From positions 3,641,501 through 3,705,500 of the forward strand of contig NZ_CP012643.1 in assembly GCF_001310085.1 (NCBI RefSeq): a stretch of DNA of 64,000 nucleotides, given 5' to 3'. The notes under the pieces were generated by a model that saw only the letters and a program-made list of their open reading frames with translations, did not search any database and was not told where the DNA came from. The stretch is from Rufibacter tibetensis (GTDB taxonomy: Bacteria > Bacteroidota > Bacteroidia > Cytophagales > Hymenobacteraceae). Below, piece after piece: positions 18,440 to 26,016 of the stretch (position 1 is the first letter of the stretch; every line of letters starts with the position of its first letter). The translations under genes and the position numbers were made by a program.

Positions 18440-18976
18440 ATGGAAATGATTAATACTTTTGGGATTGACATCATCCCTGAAAACGAGGAAGGGCGAGTAA
18501 AAAAGCTTCACAAATATCAAGTACTAGACATTGACACCGAAGGGCCCTTCAATCATATTGCGGCTCTAGCTTCCCATCTCTTTAGGGTGCCCATTGCATT
18601 AGTTTCTTTTGTAGATTCTGACCGGGTTTGGTTTAAGGGAAATGTGGGCATGGAAGGAGTGAAGGAGATAAGCAGAGGAGAGAGCCTTTGTTCTCTGGCA
18701 ATCTTACAGGAAGAAATGACCCTTTTCAAAGATGCTTTGAAAGAACCTTGCCTGTTAACCAACCCTTTGGTAGCGGGTGAGTTTGGCCTTAGGTTTTACG
18801 CAGCAGTTCCCCTGAAAACCCATGACGGTTACAACATAGGATCTGTTTGTATTGTAGACAAAGAACCCCGGGAGTTTACCACCGATGATCAGATTACCCT
18901 GGAGTACATGGGCAAACTGGTGATGGATGAGCTGGAACTCTGGAAATGCAAGCTGTATTTCCAAAATCAGGCATAA
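18440..18976 (+). CDS. Stand-alone GAF-domain protein
   Basis: The 178-aa protein is one GAF domain with a short N-terminal extension: LHKYQVLDIDTEGPFNHIAALASHLF, then PIALVSFVDSDRVWFKGNVGM, then ESLCSLAILQEEMTLFKDALKE, RFYAAVPLKTHDGYNIGSVCIVD and a closing helix. This subtype usually heads histidine kinases or diguanylate cyclases and often occurs alone in Bacteroidota as a small-molecule or redox sensor. No effector domain is attached and no kinase lies next to it, so the signal and partner are unknown. A very strong terminator follows. Confidence 0.85.
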   Translation: MEMINTFGIDIIPENEEGRVKKLHKYQVLDIDTEGPFNHIAALASHLFRVPIALVSFVDSDRVWFKGNVGMEGVKEISRGESLCSLAILQEEMTLFKDALKEPCLLTNPLVAGEFGLRFYAAVPLKTHDGYNIGSVCIVDKEPREFTTDDQITLEYMGKLVMDELELWKCKLYFQNQA

Positions 18977-19006
18977 AACCTACTAACACTAAATTTCTAT
19001 TAAATA

Positions 19007-19057
19007 AGAAAAGGCAAAAGCCTGAGAAACGTTCTTTCTCAGGCTTTTGCCTTTTCT
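19007..19057 (+). terminator. Terminator with a 23-bp perfect stem
   Basis: Two exactly complementary 23-base arms (left arm begins AGAAAAGGCAAAAGCC) enclose a 5-base CGTTC loop. The A/T-rich stem base would make it bidirectional. It isolates the GAF gene from the Panacea locus. Confidence 0.8.
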
Positions 19058-19154
19058 GGCTCCATGGTATTGTAGCTTTAGGGCGTATTCCATTCCAGAT
19101 TGAACAGGTACGGGCTATTTTATTGCTCCTCAAGTAATAAGGAAAAGATGCCTC

Positions 19155-19186
19155 TTTGTTTTCTCAGTAATATTATTATATTTTTG
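19155..19186 (+). promoter_or_regulatory. Bacteroidota -33/-7 promoter of the Panacea gene
   Basis: TTTG at 19155-19158 is followed after 20 bases by TATTTTTG at 19179-19186, matching the TTTG N19-20 TAnnTTTG consensus of the Bacteroidota primary sigma factor. Transcription would begin near 19193, which rules out the upstream in-frame TTG at 19196 as start and supports the ATG at 19253. Confidence 0.65.
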
Positions 19187-19252
19187 TAGGATTGTTTGTC
19201 AACTTTCTTTTTTGGCAAGGCGTTTCATATATATAGATACTTAATTACCGTC

Positions 19253-19750
19253 ATGGAAAATGCTCTTGCAGTTGCCAACTTCTTTATAAAGAAGTCTTTT
19301 GACACCGGCGAACCCGTGACCAATATGAAGCTTGTAAAGCTGGTGTATATTGCCCACGGGTGGTATCTGGGTTTGTCTGGGCAACCGTTGTTAAGTGAAC
19401 CAGTTGAAGCCTGGAAATATGGCCCTGTAGTGCCTTCCGTTTACTACAGTTTCAAAGATTTCGGGGGCGATGCCATTAGGCAGATGGCCACCGGTTTTAA
19501 TTCAAATGAAATGGCGCCCGTGACCCTGACCGATGCGGAGCTGGTGCCCTTTTTAGAAAAGATTTGGGAAGTCTACGGCCAGTATTCAGGCATAGACCTT
19601 TCTGCCATGACCCATCAGGATAATACGCCTTGGAAGATGGTCTGGGACACGCAGGGCAAACATACCAATAACGTGATCATTCCCAACGACCTCATCAAGG
19701 AGTATTACCAGAAGTTAGTAAATGCCCCCCATGCAACCCAATCAGCCTAA
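19253..19750 (+). CDS. Panacea-domain protein (SocA-like antitoxin candidate)
   Basis: The 165-aa product has the Panacea/DUF4065 fold: ALAVANFFIKKSFDTGEPVTNMKLVKLVYIAHGWYLGLSGQPLL, then VEAWKYGPVVPSVYYSFKDFGGD and a helical end (IDLSAMTHQDNTPWKMVWD). In this family the domain is a promiscuous antitoxin or chaperone-like module that neutralises many unrelated toxins (PanA) and includes Caulobacter SocA. An upstream in-frame TTG would add 19 residues, but the promoter position and conserved N-terminus favour this ATG. The downstream gene begins inside its 3' end (29-base overlap), the layout expected of a toxin-antitoxin operon. Confidence 0.88.
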   Translation: MENALAVANFFIKKSFDTGEPVTNMKLVKLVYIAHGWYLGLSGQPLLSEPVEAWKYGPVVPSVYYSFKDFGGDAIRQMATGFNSNEMAPVTLTDAELVPFLEKIWEVYGQYSGIDLSAMTHQDNTPWKMVWDTQGKHTNNVIIPNDLIKEYYQKLVNAPHATQSA

Positions 19751-20123
19751 CAGTTCCTCTCCTCTTAATCTTACCGCCATAAAGGCATCGCCACCCCCTC
19801 AGGCAGCCTTACGAAAAGCCAAAGAGGAAGACGAATGGTTTGCAAGTGACCGGCGCAAAAGAGAGCACCAGCGCGAACAGGGGGCCAGAACCATCATCCA
19901 CTGGGCTATACAAGGGAACATCATTGTCGCCGGTATTATCATAGCCATTTGCCTGGGTGTAAGAGGTTTCCACTTGATTGCTGCCGAAGAGTATAAATGG
20001 CTTCAGAAAGAACAAATAGACCTGCTGGACAACCTGGCAAAATATGCGGGGTCAGGTGCGGTAGGTAGTTTGCTCACCCGATACCTGACGAAAAATGTAG
20101 AACATGGGCAGGGGAATTCTTAA
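19722..20123 (+). CDS. Single-TM protein overlapping the Panacea gene; candidate toxin partner
   Basis: I do not recognise a named family. The 133-aa product has a proline/serine-rich start, a charged stretch (LRKAKEEDEWFASDRRKRE), one clear membrane helix (IIHWAIQGNIIVAGIIIAIC, ~62-82) and a C-terminal helical tail with a weakly hydrophobic glycine-rich segment (YAGSGAVGSLLTRYL). Starts at 19722 or 19731 are both possible. It overlaps the Panacea gene and shares its promoter and terminator. Some toxins paired with Panacea antitoxins are small membrane-acting proteins, so a membrane toxin is a reasonable inference. A membrane anchor for the Panacea protein is the alternative. Confidence 0.6.
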   Translation: MPPMQPNQPNSSSPLNLTAIKASPPPQAALRKAKEEDEWFASDRRKREHQREQGARTIIHWAIQGNIIVAGIIIAICLGVRGFHLIAAEEYKWLQKEQIDLLDNLAKYAGSGAVGSLLTRYLTKNVEHGQGNS

Positions 20124-20139
20124 AGAAAGCTTTTAAAAG

Positions 20140-20182
20140 AGAAAATGAAAAGGAGAGCTTAAAGCTCTCCTTTTCATTTTCT
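20140..20182 (+). terminator. Terminator with a 20-bp perfect stem after the Panacea operon
   Basis: AGAAAATGAAAAGGAGAGCT pairs exactly with its complement across a 3-base TAA loop. It closes the two-gene cassette 17 bases past the stop codon. Confidence 0.8.
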
Positions 20183-20240
20183 AACGCGAACACCAGAATT
20201 ATCTGGTTCAACAAACGCCTGTAACATGGACCCCACGATC

Positions 20241-20300
20241 AGATTCTCCCCTTGAGGGGAGATAAAGAGGGGTGTTTACATAGAAGAGTCCACGCATTAC
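20241..20300 (+). repeat. Dispersed ~60-bp intergenic repeat, copy 1
   Basis: It begins AGATTCTCCCCTTGAGGGGA (CTCCCC/GGGGAG hairpin with a TTGA loop), continues GATAAAGAGGGGTGTTTACA, and ends CCACGCATTAC. A second copy, differing by small changes, is at 28136-28193 in the same orientation. The C-run/G-run hairpin is reminiscent of the 12873 and 13030 repeats. Confidence 0.75.
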
Positions 20301-20425
20301 TGAATTACATTTTAACTTGTCTAAAAAGAGGAGTTAAGCAATAATTACAAGCATCCTTCCTGTGCCAGAATCTGGGTCAAGTTTATAGGGGTGTTTTTAC
20401 AAAAGCTTGCTAAAAACAGGAAAGT

Positions 20426-21838
20426 TTACTTACTGGTGGTAAGCCCCTTTTTGCCCCCGAACCACACATCCTGCATCTCCACTCCCTCGGCATTTGTGAT
20501 GCTGATGGGTACATTCACTTTTTCAATGCTGATGTTTTTGAGAGACAGGTTGCGAACTTTCTTTTCCTCAAAACCTTCTACCAAAATGCCGGTACCTGTT
20601 GCCTTTTGGCAAGTGATGTTGTTGAAGTAAATATCATGAATGTCGGTTTGGTAGCCTTGGCCTTCATTCTTGTATTTGGAGGTGATCATGATGCAGTCTT
20701 CCACTTCGCCAAAAGAAACATTGTTCACGAAGATGTTCGCGATCTCGCCACCCCGATCGGCGTTTGATTTTAGGTAAATGCCGCGCTTGAGTTTACCGGC
20801 AAAGGAGCAGTCATCAATAAACACATTCCGTACGCCCGCCGACATCTCGCTGCCCATCACCACGCCGTGCAGGCCCATGAACTTGCAGTTCCTGATCACA
20901 ATGTTTTGGCTGCTGCGCTTGGAAGCACGTCCGTCGTGGTCGCGTCCGGCTTTAATGGCAATGTTGTCATCCCCGTTGTTGAAGGAAATGTTTTCAATCA
21001 GCACATCTTCAGAGTATTCGGGGTCAATGCCGTCGTTGTTCAGGTTATGGGCATTGAACTGCACGCCTCGCACAATCACATTTTTGCACAACACCGGGTG
21101 GATGCACCAGAAAGGTGAATCTTCAATCTTTATGTCTTCAATGAGCACGTTTTCGCATTCAAAGAACTGAATCAACTGCGGACGCAGGAACCATCCTTTG
21201 CCAAACACCCGCTTTTCTACCGGCACTTGTTTGTGGTTCATGTCGCGGCTCTCGTCCTGGGCGGGTTTCTGTTGGTCGCGCCATTTGGCCCAGGTCTCGG
21301 CTGCCTCAGCTTTGATGGTGCCTTTACCCGTGATGGCTACGTTCTTCAACCCGATTCCATAAATAAAGGGACTGTAGTTGTAGAGGAATGTGCCTTCCCA
21401 GGTGGTTTTCACTACGGGCAGGTAATGGTCGGCCTCGGCGCTGAACACAAGCAAAGCTCCTTCCTGCAAATGCAGCTCGGTGTTAGATTGAAAGTGGATA
21501 GGACCGTTGATTTTGTATGTACCTGCGGGTACCACAATGCGACCGCCTTTGCCTTTCCTGGCTTTTTGCATGGCCTGGTCAAAAGCTGGCTTCCAGTTGT
21601 TGCCGTTATTGGAAGAACCTTTGAATTGCGTGATGTTGATTTGCTTGTTAGGAATCATCGGAGCCTTGATGCGTTTCAAGATTGCTTCTTTAGAATCCGG
21701 AGCGGCAGTGAAACCAGCCAGAGCCACTAAAGAAATTATTATCGCCACCGCGGGTATCCAACGCTGAAGGTTCTTTGGAAGATGGATAACAGACTTCTTT
21801 TTTGCTAAAGGAAGAAGTAAAGGCTGCTGCTGTTTCAT
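20426..21838 (-). CDS. Glycoside hydrolase family 28 (polygalacturonase-like)
   Basis: GH28 enzymes cleave polygalacturonan or rhamnogalacturonan. The 470-aa protein has an N-terminal membrane or signal segment (WIPAVAIIISLVALAGFTAA, ~28-47) that targets it across the inner membrane. A right-handed beta-helix follows: GGRIVVPAGTYKINGPIHF, GLKNVAITGKGTIK, then catalytic-region motifs NNDGIDPEYSEDV, NNGDDNIAIKAG and HGVVMGSE, with RGIYLKSN near the end. The Asp residues in NDGID and GDD match the family catalytic positions. It is one of two GH28 genes in the window. An upstream 350-bp repeat lies beyond its start. Confidence 0.9.
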   Translation of the reverse strand: MKQQQPLLLPLAKKKSVIHLPKNLQRWIPAVAIIISLVALAGFTAAPDSKEAILKRIKAPMIPNKQINITQFKGSSNNGNNWKPAFDQAMQKARKGKGGRIVVPAGTYKINGPIHFQSNTELHLQEGALLVFSAEADHYLPVVKTTWEGTFLYNYSPFIYGIGLKNVAITGKGTIKAEAAETWAKWRDQQKPAQDESRDMNHKQVPVEKRVFGKGWFLRPQLIQFFECENVLIEDIKIEDSPFWCIHPVLCKNVIVRGVQFNAHNLNNDGIDPEYSEDVLIENISFNNGDDNIAIKAGRDHDGRASKRSSQNIVIRNCKFMGLHGVVMGSEMSAGVRNVFIDDCSFAGKLKRGIYLKSNADRGGEIANIFVNNVSFGEVEDCIMITSKYKNEGQGYQTDIHDIYFNNITCQKATGTGILVEGFEEKKVRNLSLKNISIEKVNVPISITNAEGVEMQDVWFGGKKGLTTSK

Positions 21839-21971
21839 GGGTATTTATAAAAGCTGATAGGTGAGACAGAAAAGTAAAGATAAACTTAAAACAGTCTTGT
21901 GGTAAGCAAACCCGAAGAAACTGACCAGTTAGTACCTCTAAACAATGCTCTGTAATGAGAAGGTGATGTTG

Positions 21972-22322
21972 GTTGGTGCTTGGCTCCTGCTACTCCTTCC
22001 GCTTGGCTGCTTAGTGTGTAGCCTTTATGCTGGATTGTTTCATGTTCAGCGATAAGCGCTCACGGCCGCGAGGCCCCGTCTTCCCCTCTCGCACTGCCCT
22101 TTCGGCCTGAACTGTCTGTCAATCTTAGCTTCTGTCTATCAAGGGCCAAAAGCGAGGCGCTCGATGGAAAGACTGGAACAGGGGAAAGTTGCAGAAGCCC
22201 TTTTAAAACCTATATTTTTACATGGTTCAAGTTTTCAACTTGGACCTACCATGACCTGAAGTTTGTAACTTCAGTGGGGTGATAGCCCCAGAAGGAATAT
22301 TGCCAGCTACATTTGGAGGTTT
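21972..22322 (+). repeat. ~350-bp dispersed structured repeat, copy 1
   Basis: The sequence from 21972 to about 22322 is similar to 29629-29981 in the same orientation. The core from GCGCTCACGGCCGCG (22056) to the end is strongly conserved. The first 84 bases are weakly conserved but exactly equal in length. It contains two back-to-back hairpins (GGTTCAAGTT/AACTTGGACC and CTGAAGTT/AACTTCAG) and a longer possible stem (CTTTCGGCCT with AGGGCCAAAAG). No ORF over 60 codons is present. It may be a structured RNA or a non-autonomous mobile element. Confidence 0.7.
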
Positions 22323-22438
22323 CCTAAGCAAATCTTGTTTTATAAGAGATTCCCCTCCACAAAAGAAAAGAGTAGGGTAGGTTCTTTTTCCAATCATCTG
22401 TATCAAAGCTGAAATATTAAAAACGTCCCCAAAACAAA

Positions 22439-22473
22439 ACAGGTCCTGCTACCTCCAAGAGGGCAGGACCTGT
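22439..22473 (-). terminator. Terminator of the DUF4394 gene
   Basis: ACAGGTCCTGC pairs with GCAGGACCTGT (11-bp stem, 13-base loop). On the minus strand the stem is followed by a T-rich GTTTTGTTTT. It lies 26 bases past the stop of the leftward gene. Confidence 0.75.
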
Positions 22474-22498
22474 AATAAAAGTAAGAATGTTTGCTGGC

Positions 22499-24076
22499 TT
22501 AGAAGCCTAAACCTAGGGCAAAGCTCATTGGCATTCTGGAAAGAGAAGAAACCTTGGTGGCAGTTCCGGTGCTTAGGTTGATTCTGTAAATACCAGATTG
22601 GCCTCCGGTCTGCAGCAAGGCGAGGGCAGTACCAGTTACGCCGCCAATATCAAATCCATTGTTGGGGCCTGTGGCTACGCCTAAGCTACCTTTCATCACT
22701 TGCACACCATCATTAGGAGGGCTTTGCAGGTTAAGGGCGTCTGTTCCGTAATCAATGTTGTAGAGCATGGTGGAGGTAGCACCGGCAAAATTGTTGGTGT
22801 ACGCACTGGCATCAACAGAGGCACCTTGCGTGAGCATGCCGTCAACGGCTGCTACCATGCCGGTGATAGGGTTCAGGCGCAGGTTCTGACCGGTGTTGCT
22901 CACTACCCTGATTCTGTCTACTGTTGGGTTGAAATCAAAGCCGAAGAATTCGCCGGAAAGGGCAGGGGTAAACGGACCTCCTACGGCCGTAAACATCCCG
23001 GTTGCTAAGTTAACAGTGTAGATTCGGTTGGTGCTGCCCAGAGCATACAGCTGAGAAGTAGCCGGACGCATGTCAATTCCTAGAACTTTTTCGCCGGATT
23101 GCAGGCCGGTAATAGGTTTAGAAATGACCATGGACGCATTATAAGGGTTGAAGATCAACAGGTTGTTAGTAGCATCTACCCCGTAGGCTACCGGGTTTGT
23201 GGGAATAGCCACCCCAATGATCATACGGTCTGTTTTGCCCAGGTTCATGGCTTTGCCGGTGGCCAGGTCAATGCTGTAGAAACGGTATTTGTTTCCGTTA
23301 GAGTCTTCTTTCTGGTTTTCGGTGCCACCACCGCGGCCAAACAAAGCGGCTATGGCAATGGAATTATCTGGGGCTATGTCAAAGCCGCCTTCGCCTACTG
23401 CCTGCACGTTCAGGCGTCCTACCTCTACCAGTGTACCTGCATTGGGCGGGTTTTGGATATAGAGCTTGTCGGTTTTTACATCTATGTCATAAAGGGTGGT
23501 AGACGTGGCGCCGGCCATGCTGTTGGTATAGGCTACGGCTACTACCTCAGGGCTGCCAGGGTTCAGGTTGCCGTCAATGGCTACCCGGGCACCAGTTTCA
23601 GGGTGTAAACGAAGGTTCTGTGTTTCATCTGTCACCAGCCTGATGCGGTCTACGGTAGGGTTGAAGTCAAAGCCTACCTGGGTTCCATTAATGGCTGGGC
23701 TGAAGGGAGTGTTGCTTACCCGGGTGGCAACACCAGTGTTTTGGTTGATGACATACAACAGGCTTTGGTTACTCACCCCATAGAGTTGTCCGGTAGCCGG
23801 GCGGAAATCAATGGCCAATATCCTTTCGCCGCTTCCCAAGCCCGTAATGTTTACTGCTCCCGTTTCCCGCACTTTTCCGCTGGTGCTGTACATCACCAGT
23901 TGGTTGTTATTGGTCAACGCATAGAAGGTCAGGTCATTCTTTACTTTTGCTTCGGCAATGGCATTCGCGTTAAGTCCGTCTTTTGATTCAAGAGCGTCTT
24001 CTGAACAGGACGTGAAAAGGGTGGAGAGGGAAAGCAGGCCGGAAGCCAGAAAAAGAAAGCGGTTTTTGTTTTTCAT
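22499..24076 (-). CDS. DUF4394 lipoprotein, two tandem repeats
   Basis: The 525-aa protein has a lipoprotein signal (FLASGLLSLSTLFTSCSED, Cys near residue 25). Two copies of a ~230-residue beta-propeller-like DUF4394 domain follow (about 50-290 and 300-515). The repeated landmarks are ERILAIDFRPATGQLYG / EKVLGIDMRPATSQLYA, GFDFNPTVDRIRLVTDETQNLRLHPETG / GFDFNPTVDRIRVVSNTGQNLRLNPITG, and AGATSTTLYDID / AGATSTMLYNID. The family has no established biochemical role; it is usually exported and often surface-exposed. It is a single gene with its own terminator. Confidence 0.9.
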   Translation of the reverse strand: MKNKNRFLFLASGLLSLSTLFTSCSEDALESKDGLNANAIAEAKVKNDLTFYALTNNNQLVMYSTSGKVRETGAVNITGLGSGERILAIDFRPATGQLYGVSNQSLLYVINQNTGVATRVSNTPFSPAINGTQVGFDFNPTVDRIRLVTDETQNLRLHPETGARVAIDGNLNPGSPEVVAVAYTNSMAGATSTTLYDIDVKTDKLYIQNPPNAGTLVEVGRLNVQAVGEGGFDIAPDNSIAIAALFGRGGGTENQKEDSNGNKYRFYSIDLATGKAMNLGKTDRMIIGVAIPTNPVAYGVDATNNLLIFNPYNASMVISKPITGLQSGEKVLGIDMRPATSQLYALGSTNRIYTVNLATGMFTAVGGPFTPALSGEFFGFDFNPTVDRIRVVSNTGQNLRLNPITGMVAAVDGMLTQGASVDASAYTNNFAGATSTMLYNIDYGTDALNLQSPPNDGVQVMKGSLGVATGPNNGFDIGGVTGTALALLQTGGQSGIYRINLSTGTATKVSSLSRMPMSFALGLGF

Positions 24077-24517
24077 ATAGTCGTAGGGTTACTGGTTGGA
24101 TAAGTGGACCTACGATGTGCTTTAAAACCCGGATTTCAGCTTTTGTGAATAAATTTAATTCAAAACAAAGGTGGTTAAGTACCACGATTATAAAACTGAT
24201 GACCTCCCAAGAAGCTCTTCAGAAAAGATGAAAAAAGTCCGCCAGTGACTCTCTGCTAAGAGAGCCAAAGGGGGACATCCAAAACAGATTTGTGCCTCTT
24301 TTCTGAAAACAGCGAGAAAACGGGGATTATGTAAAATCTGGCCTCTGTTTGAAATGGCGCTCCAGACTTTGTCTGCCGCGGCGTTAAAGTTGCGGTTTAC
24401 TACAATAGGTTCTTGGTTCTTAGGTATGGGATGTTTTTACAGCGGTTTCAGGCCCTTATTTGAAAAGTAGTTTCTAAACGCACATGATTTACTTCCGAAT
24501 ACAGAAGAATGAATGAT
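24077..24517. other. Intergenic region between DUF4394 and rlmF genes, no gene seen
   Basis: These 441 bases hold a small hairpin (CTCTCT/AGAGAG with a GCTA loop, 24249-24264) next to AAAGGGGGAC, a sequence resembling the C-run repeats elsewhere in the window. No coding region or clear promoter is visible. Confidence 0.45.
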
Positions 24518-25495
24518 TTACCACCTCGTTTGTACCCATTCCTTTTGCTGGTTAGGAGTGAGAAAAGTCCAGGCCACCATGCGGCTGATCTTATTTCCCT
24601 GGCTCATGGGGATTGTTTTCACCTCCGCCGCGCCCACCGTTTCTAAAGCTTTATAAGTGCCTTTAAGGTTTGTACTTTTGGATACCAACGTGGTAAACCA
24701 GAAACAGGAAGAGGCAAATTCTTTGCTCTGCTTAATCATGTTAGCGATAAAGGTTTCTTCACCCCCAGCGCACCACAATTCATTGCTTTGTCCCCCGAAA
24801 TTCAGGACGGGTTTCTTAGTGTTCTGCTGCTTCAGGTTCCTCAATTTCCGGATAGAGCCAGACTGGGCCTCAGCCGCTGAGGCATGAAAAGGAGGGTTGC
24901 TCAGAGTTATATCAAAACGTTCGTCTTTTTGAAAAACACCCCTAAAAATGTCTTTTGGGTTTGGTTGTAAGCGGCATTCTATCTGCCCTTTTAAAACAGG
25001 GTTGTTTTCCACTATCTTTTTAGCAGAATCAACGGAAACAGGGTCAATGTCGGCCCCTACAAAAGACCATCCATATTCTCGGTTTCCGATGATGGGGTAC
25101 ACGCAGTTAGCTCCCACTCCTATATCCAGGCACTTGATGTGCGCTCCTCTGGGTATTTTGTTTTTCTTGCCTGCAGGGTTAGAGCTGCTCAATAAATCTG
25201 CGAGGTGATGAATGTAATCTGCTCTTCCGGGAATGGGTGGGGTGAGATAGCCTTGGGGAATGTCCCAGTACGAAATGCCGTAAAAGTGCTTCAACAAGGC
25301 CTTGTTCAGCGTTTTCACCGCCTCGGGGTTGAAGAAATCAATAGATTCATCCTTAAAGGCGTTCAAACTCACAAACCGGGAGAGCGCAGGGGTGCCCTTG
25401 ATCAGTTGGGCAAAGTTATAGCGCTCCCGATGCTTGTTGCGGGGGTGTAGCTCGGCTTTCTCTTTGGGATGTTCTTTCTTTTTAGGAAGCATCAA
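24518..25495 (-). CDS. rlmF: 23S rRNA (adenine(1618)-N6)-methyltransferase
   Basis: RlmF methylates N6 of A1618 in 23S rRNA using SAM. The 325-aa protein starts with a lysine-rich tail (MMLPKKKEHPKEKAELHPRNKHRERYNF). The family signature VSLNAFKDESIDFFNPEAVKTLNKALL, the SAM motif IKCLDIGVGANCVYPIIG (~128-145) and the catalytic N6-adenine motif DITLSNPPFHAS (~205) follow. The Asn-Pro-Pro-Phe tetrad is the hallmark of amino-methyltransferases. A TACCTTTG (-7-like) element lies 22 bases upstream on the minus strand without a clear -33 partner. It is a stand-alone housekeeping gene. Confidence 0.93.
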   Translation of the reverse strand: MMLPKKKEHPKEKAELHPRNKHRERYNFAQLIKGTPALSRFVSLNAFKDESIDFFNPEAVKTLNKALLKHFYGISYWDIPQGYLTPPIPGRADYIHHLADLLSSSNPAGKKNKIPRGAHIKCLDIGVGANCVYPIIGNREYGWSFVGADIDPVSVDSAKKIVENNPVLKGQIECRLQPNPKDIFRGVFQKDERFDITLSNPPFHASAAEAQSGSIRKLRNLKQQNTKKPVLNFGGQSNELWCAGGEETFIANMIKQSKEFASSCFWFTTLVSKSTNLKGTYKALETVGAAEVKTIPMSQGNKISRMVAWTFLTPNQQKEWVQTRW

Positions 25496-25696
25496 ACGGA
25501 AATTAACTGATCTGAAGCAAAGGTATTGGTTGTTTCCACAACTTTCCTTTGTTTTTGTAGGGTACTGATAGGCTGTGTAAAACCTTATGGAAGTACCTGT
25601 TTCTATAAGTGATGTGCTACACTCAAGTATCTCAATAGAACTGTAGAAAAGTGGTTGAAGAGGAAGTCAGGAGGTGGTCTTGCCTGTGACAGAACA

Positions 25697-25837
25697 TCAG
25701 TTGTCGGGAGTTGCGAAGGCACCTGCCAGTATTCCACCATCTATGGTTAGTTCAATGCCGGTCACGTACCGAGCTTCATCAGAGCCAAGATACACTGCGG
25801 CATAGGCAACATCCTGGGACATTTCTAAGATGCCTAA
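25697..25837 (-). pseudogene. Relic of a short-chain dehydrogenase (C-terminal end only)
   Basis: Reading leftwards gives LGILEMSQDVAYAAVYLGSD, then EARYVTGIELTIDGGILAGA and a TGA stop at 25697. This is the typical SDR C-terminus, with the ED/QDVAxAAxYLxSDEA helix and the VTGxxLxIDGG ending. Only ~46 codons remain of a ~250-residue enzyme, and no start or Rossmann half is present upstream. It sits in a 521-base gap (25496-26016) that otherwise shows no gene, apart from a doubtful 28-codon frame at 25838-25920. Confidence 0.7.
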
Positions 25838-26016
25838 TAGAATTCAACAACGGAAGACCATTGTGGAGCAGGAGCCAACAGTTCATAATCAAATCCAGAT
25901 GCCATTTCTGTTGAATGCATGAGTGCCTCTCAGTTCATTACCTCCTTCTTATTATTTTTACCTTCCCATGGCAAGAGGCTAAATTAGAGGTAGGCCATTT
26001 CTTCTAATTGAAAGTA

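Noticed and set aside
18946-19137. 63-codon plus-strand frame after the GAF gene
   Set aside because: It consists mainly of the terminator stem read through in one frame; no start context or homology.
21839-22498. A protein-coding gene inside the 350-bp repeat
   Set aside because: All six frames are interrupted and the conservation follows stems rather than codons.
25838-25920. 28-codon minus-strand frame (MHSTEMASGFDYELL)
   Set aside because: Too short, with no homology, and no clear start signal; probably chance next to the SDR relic.
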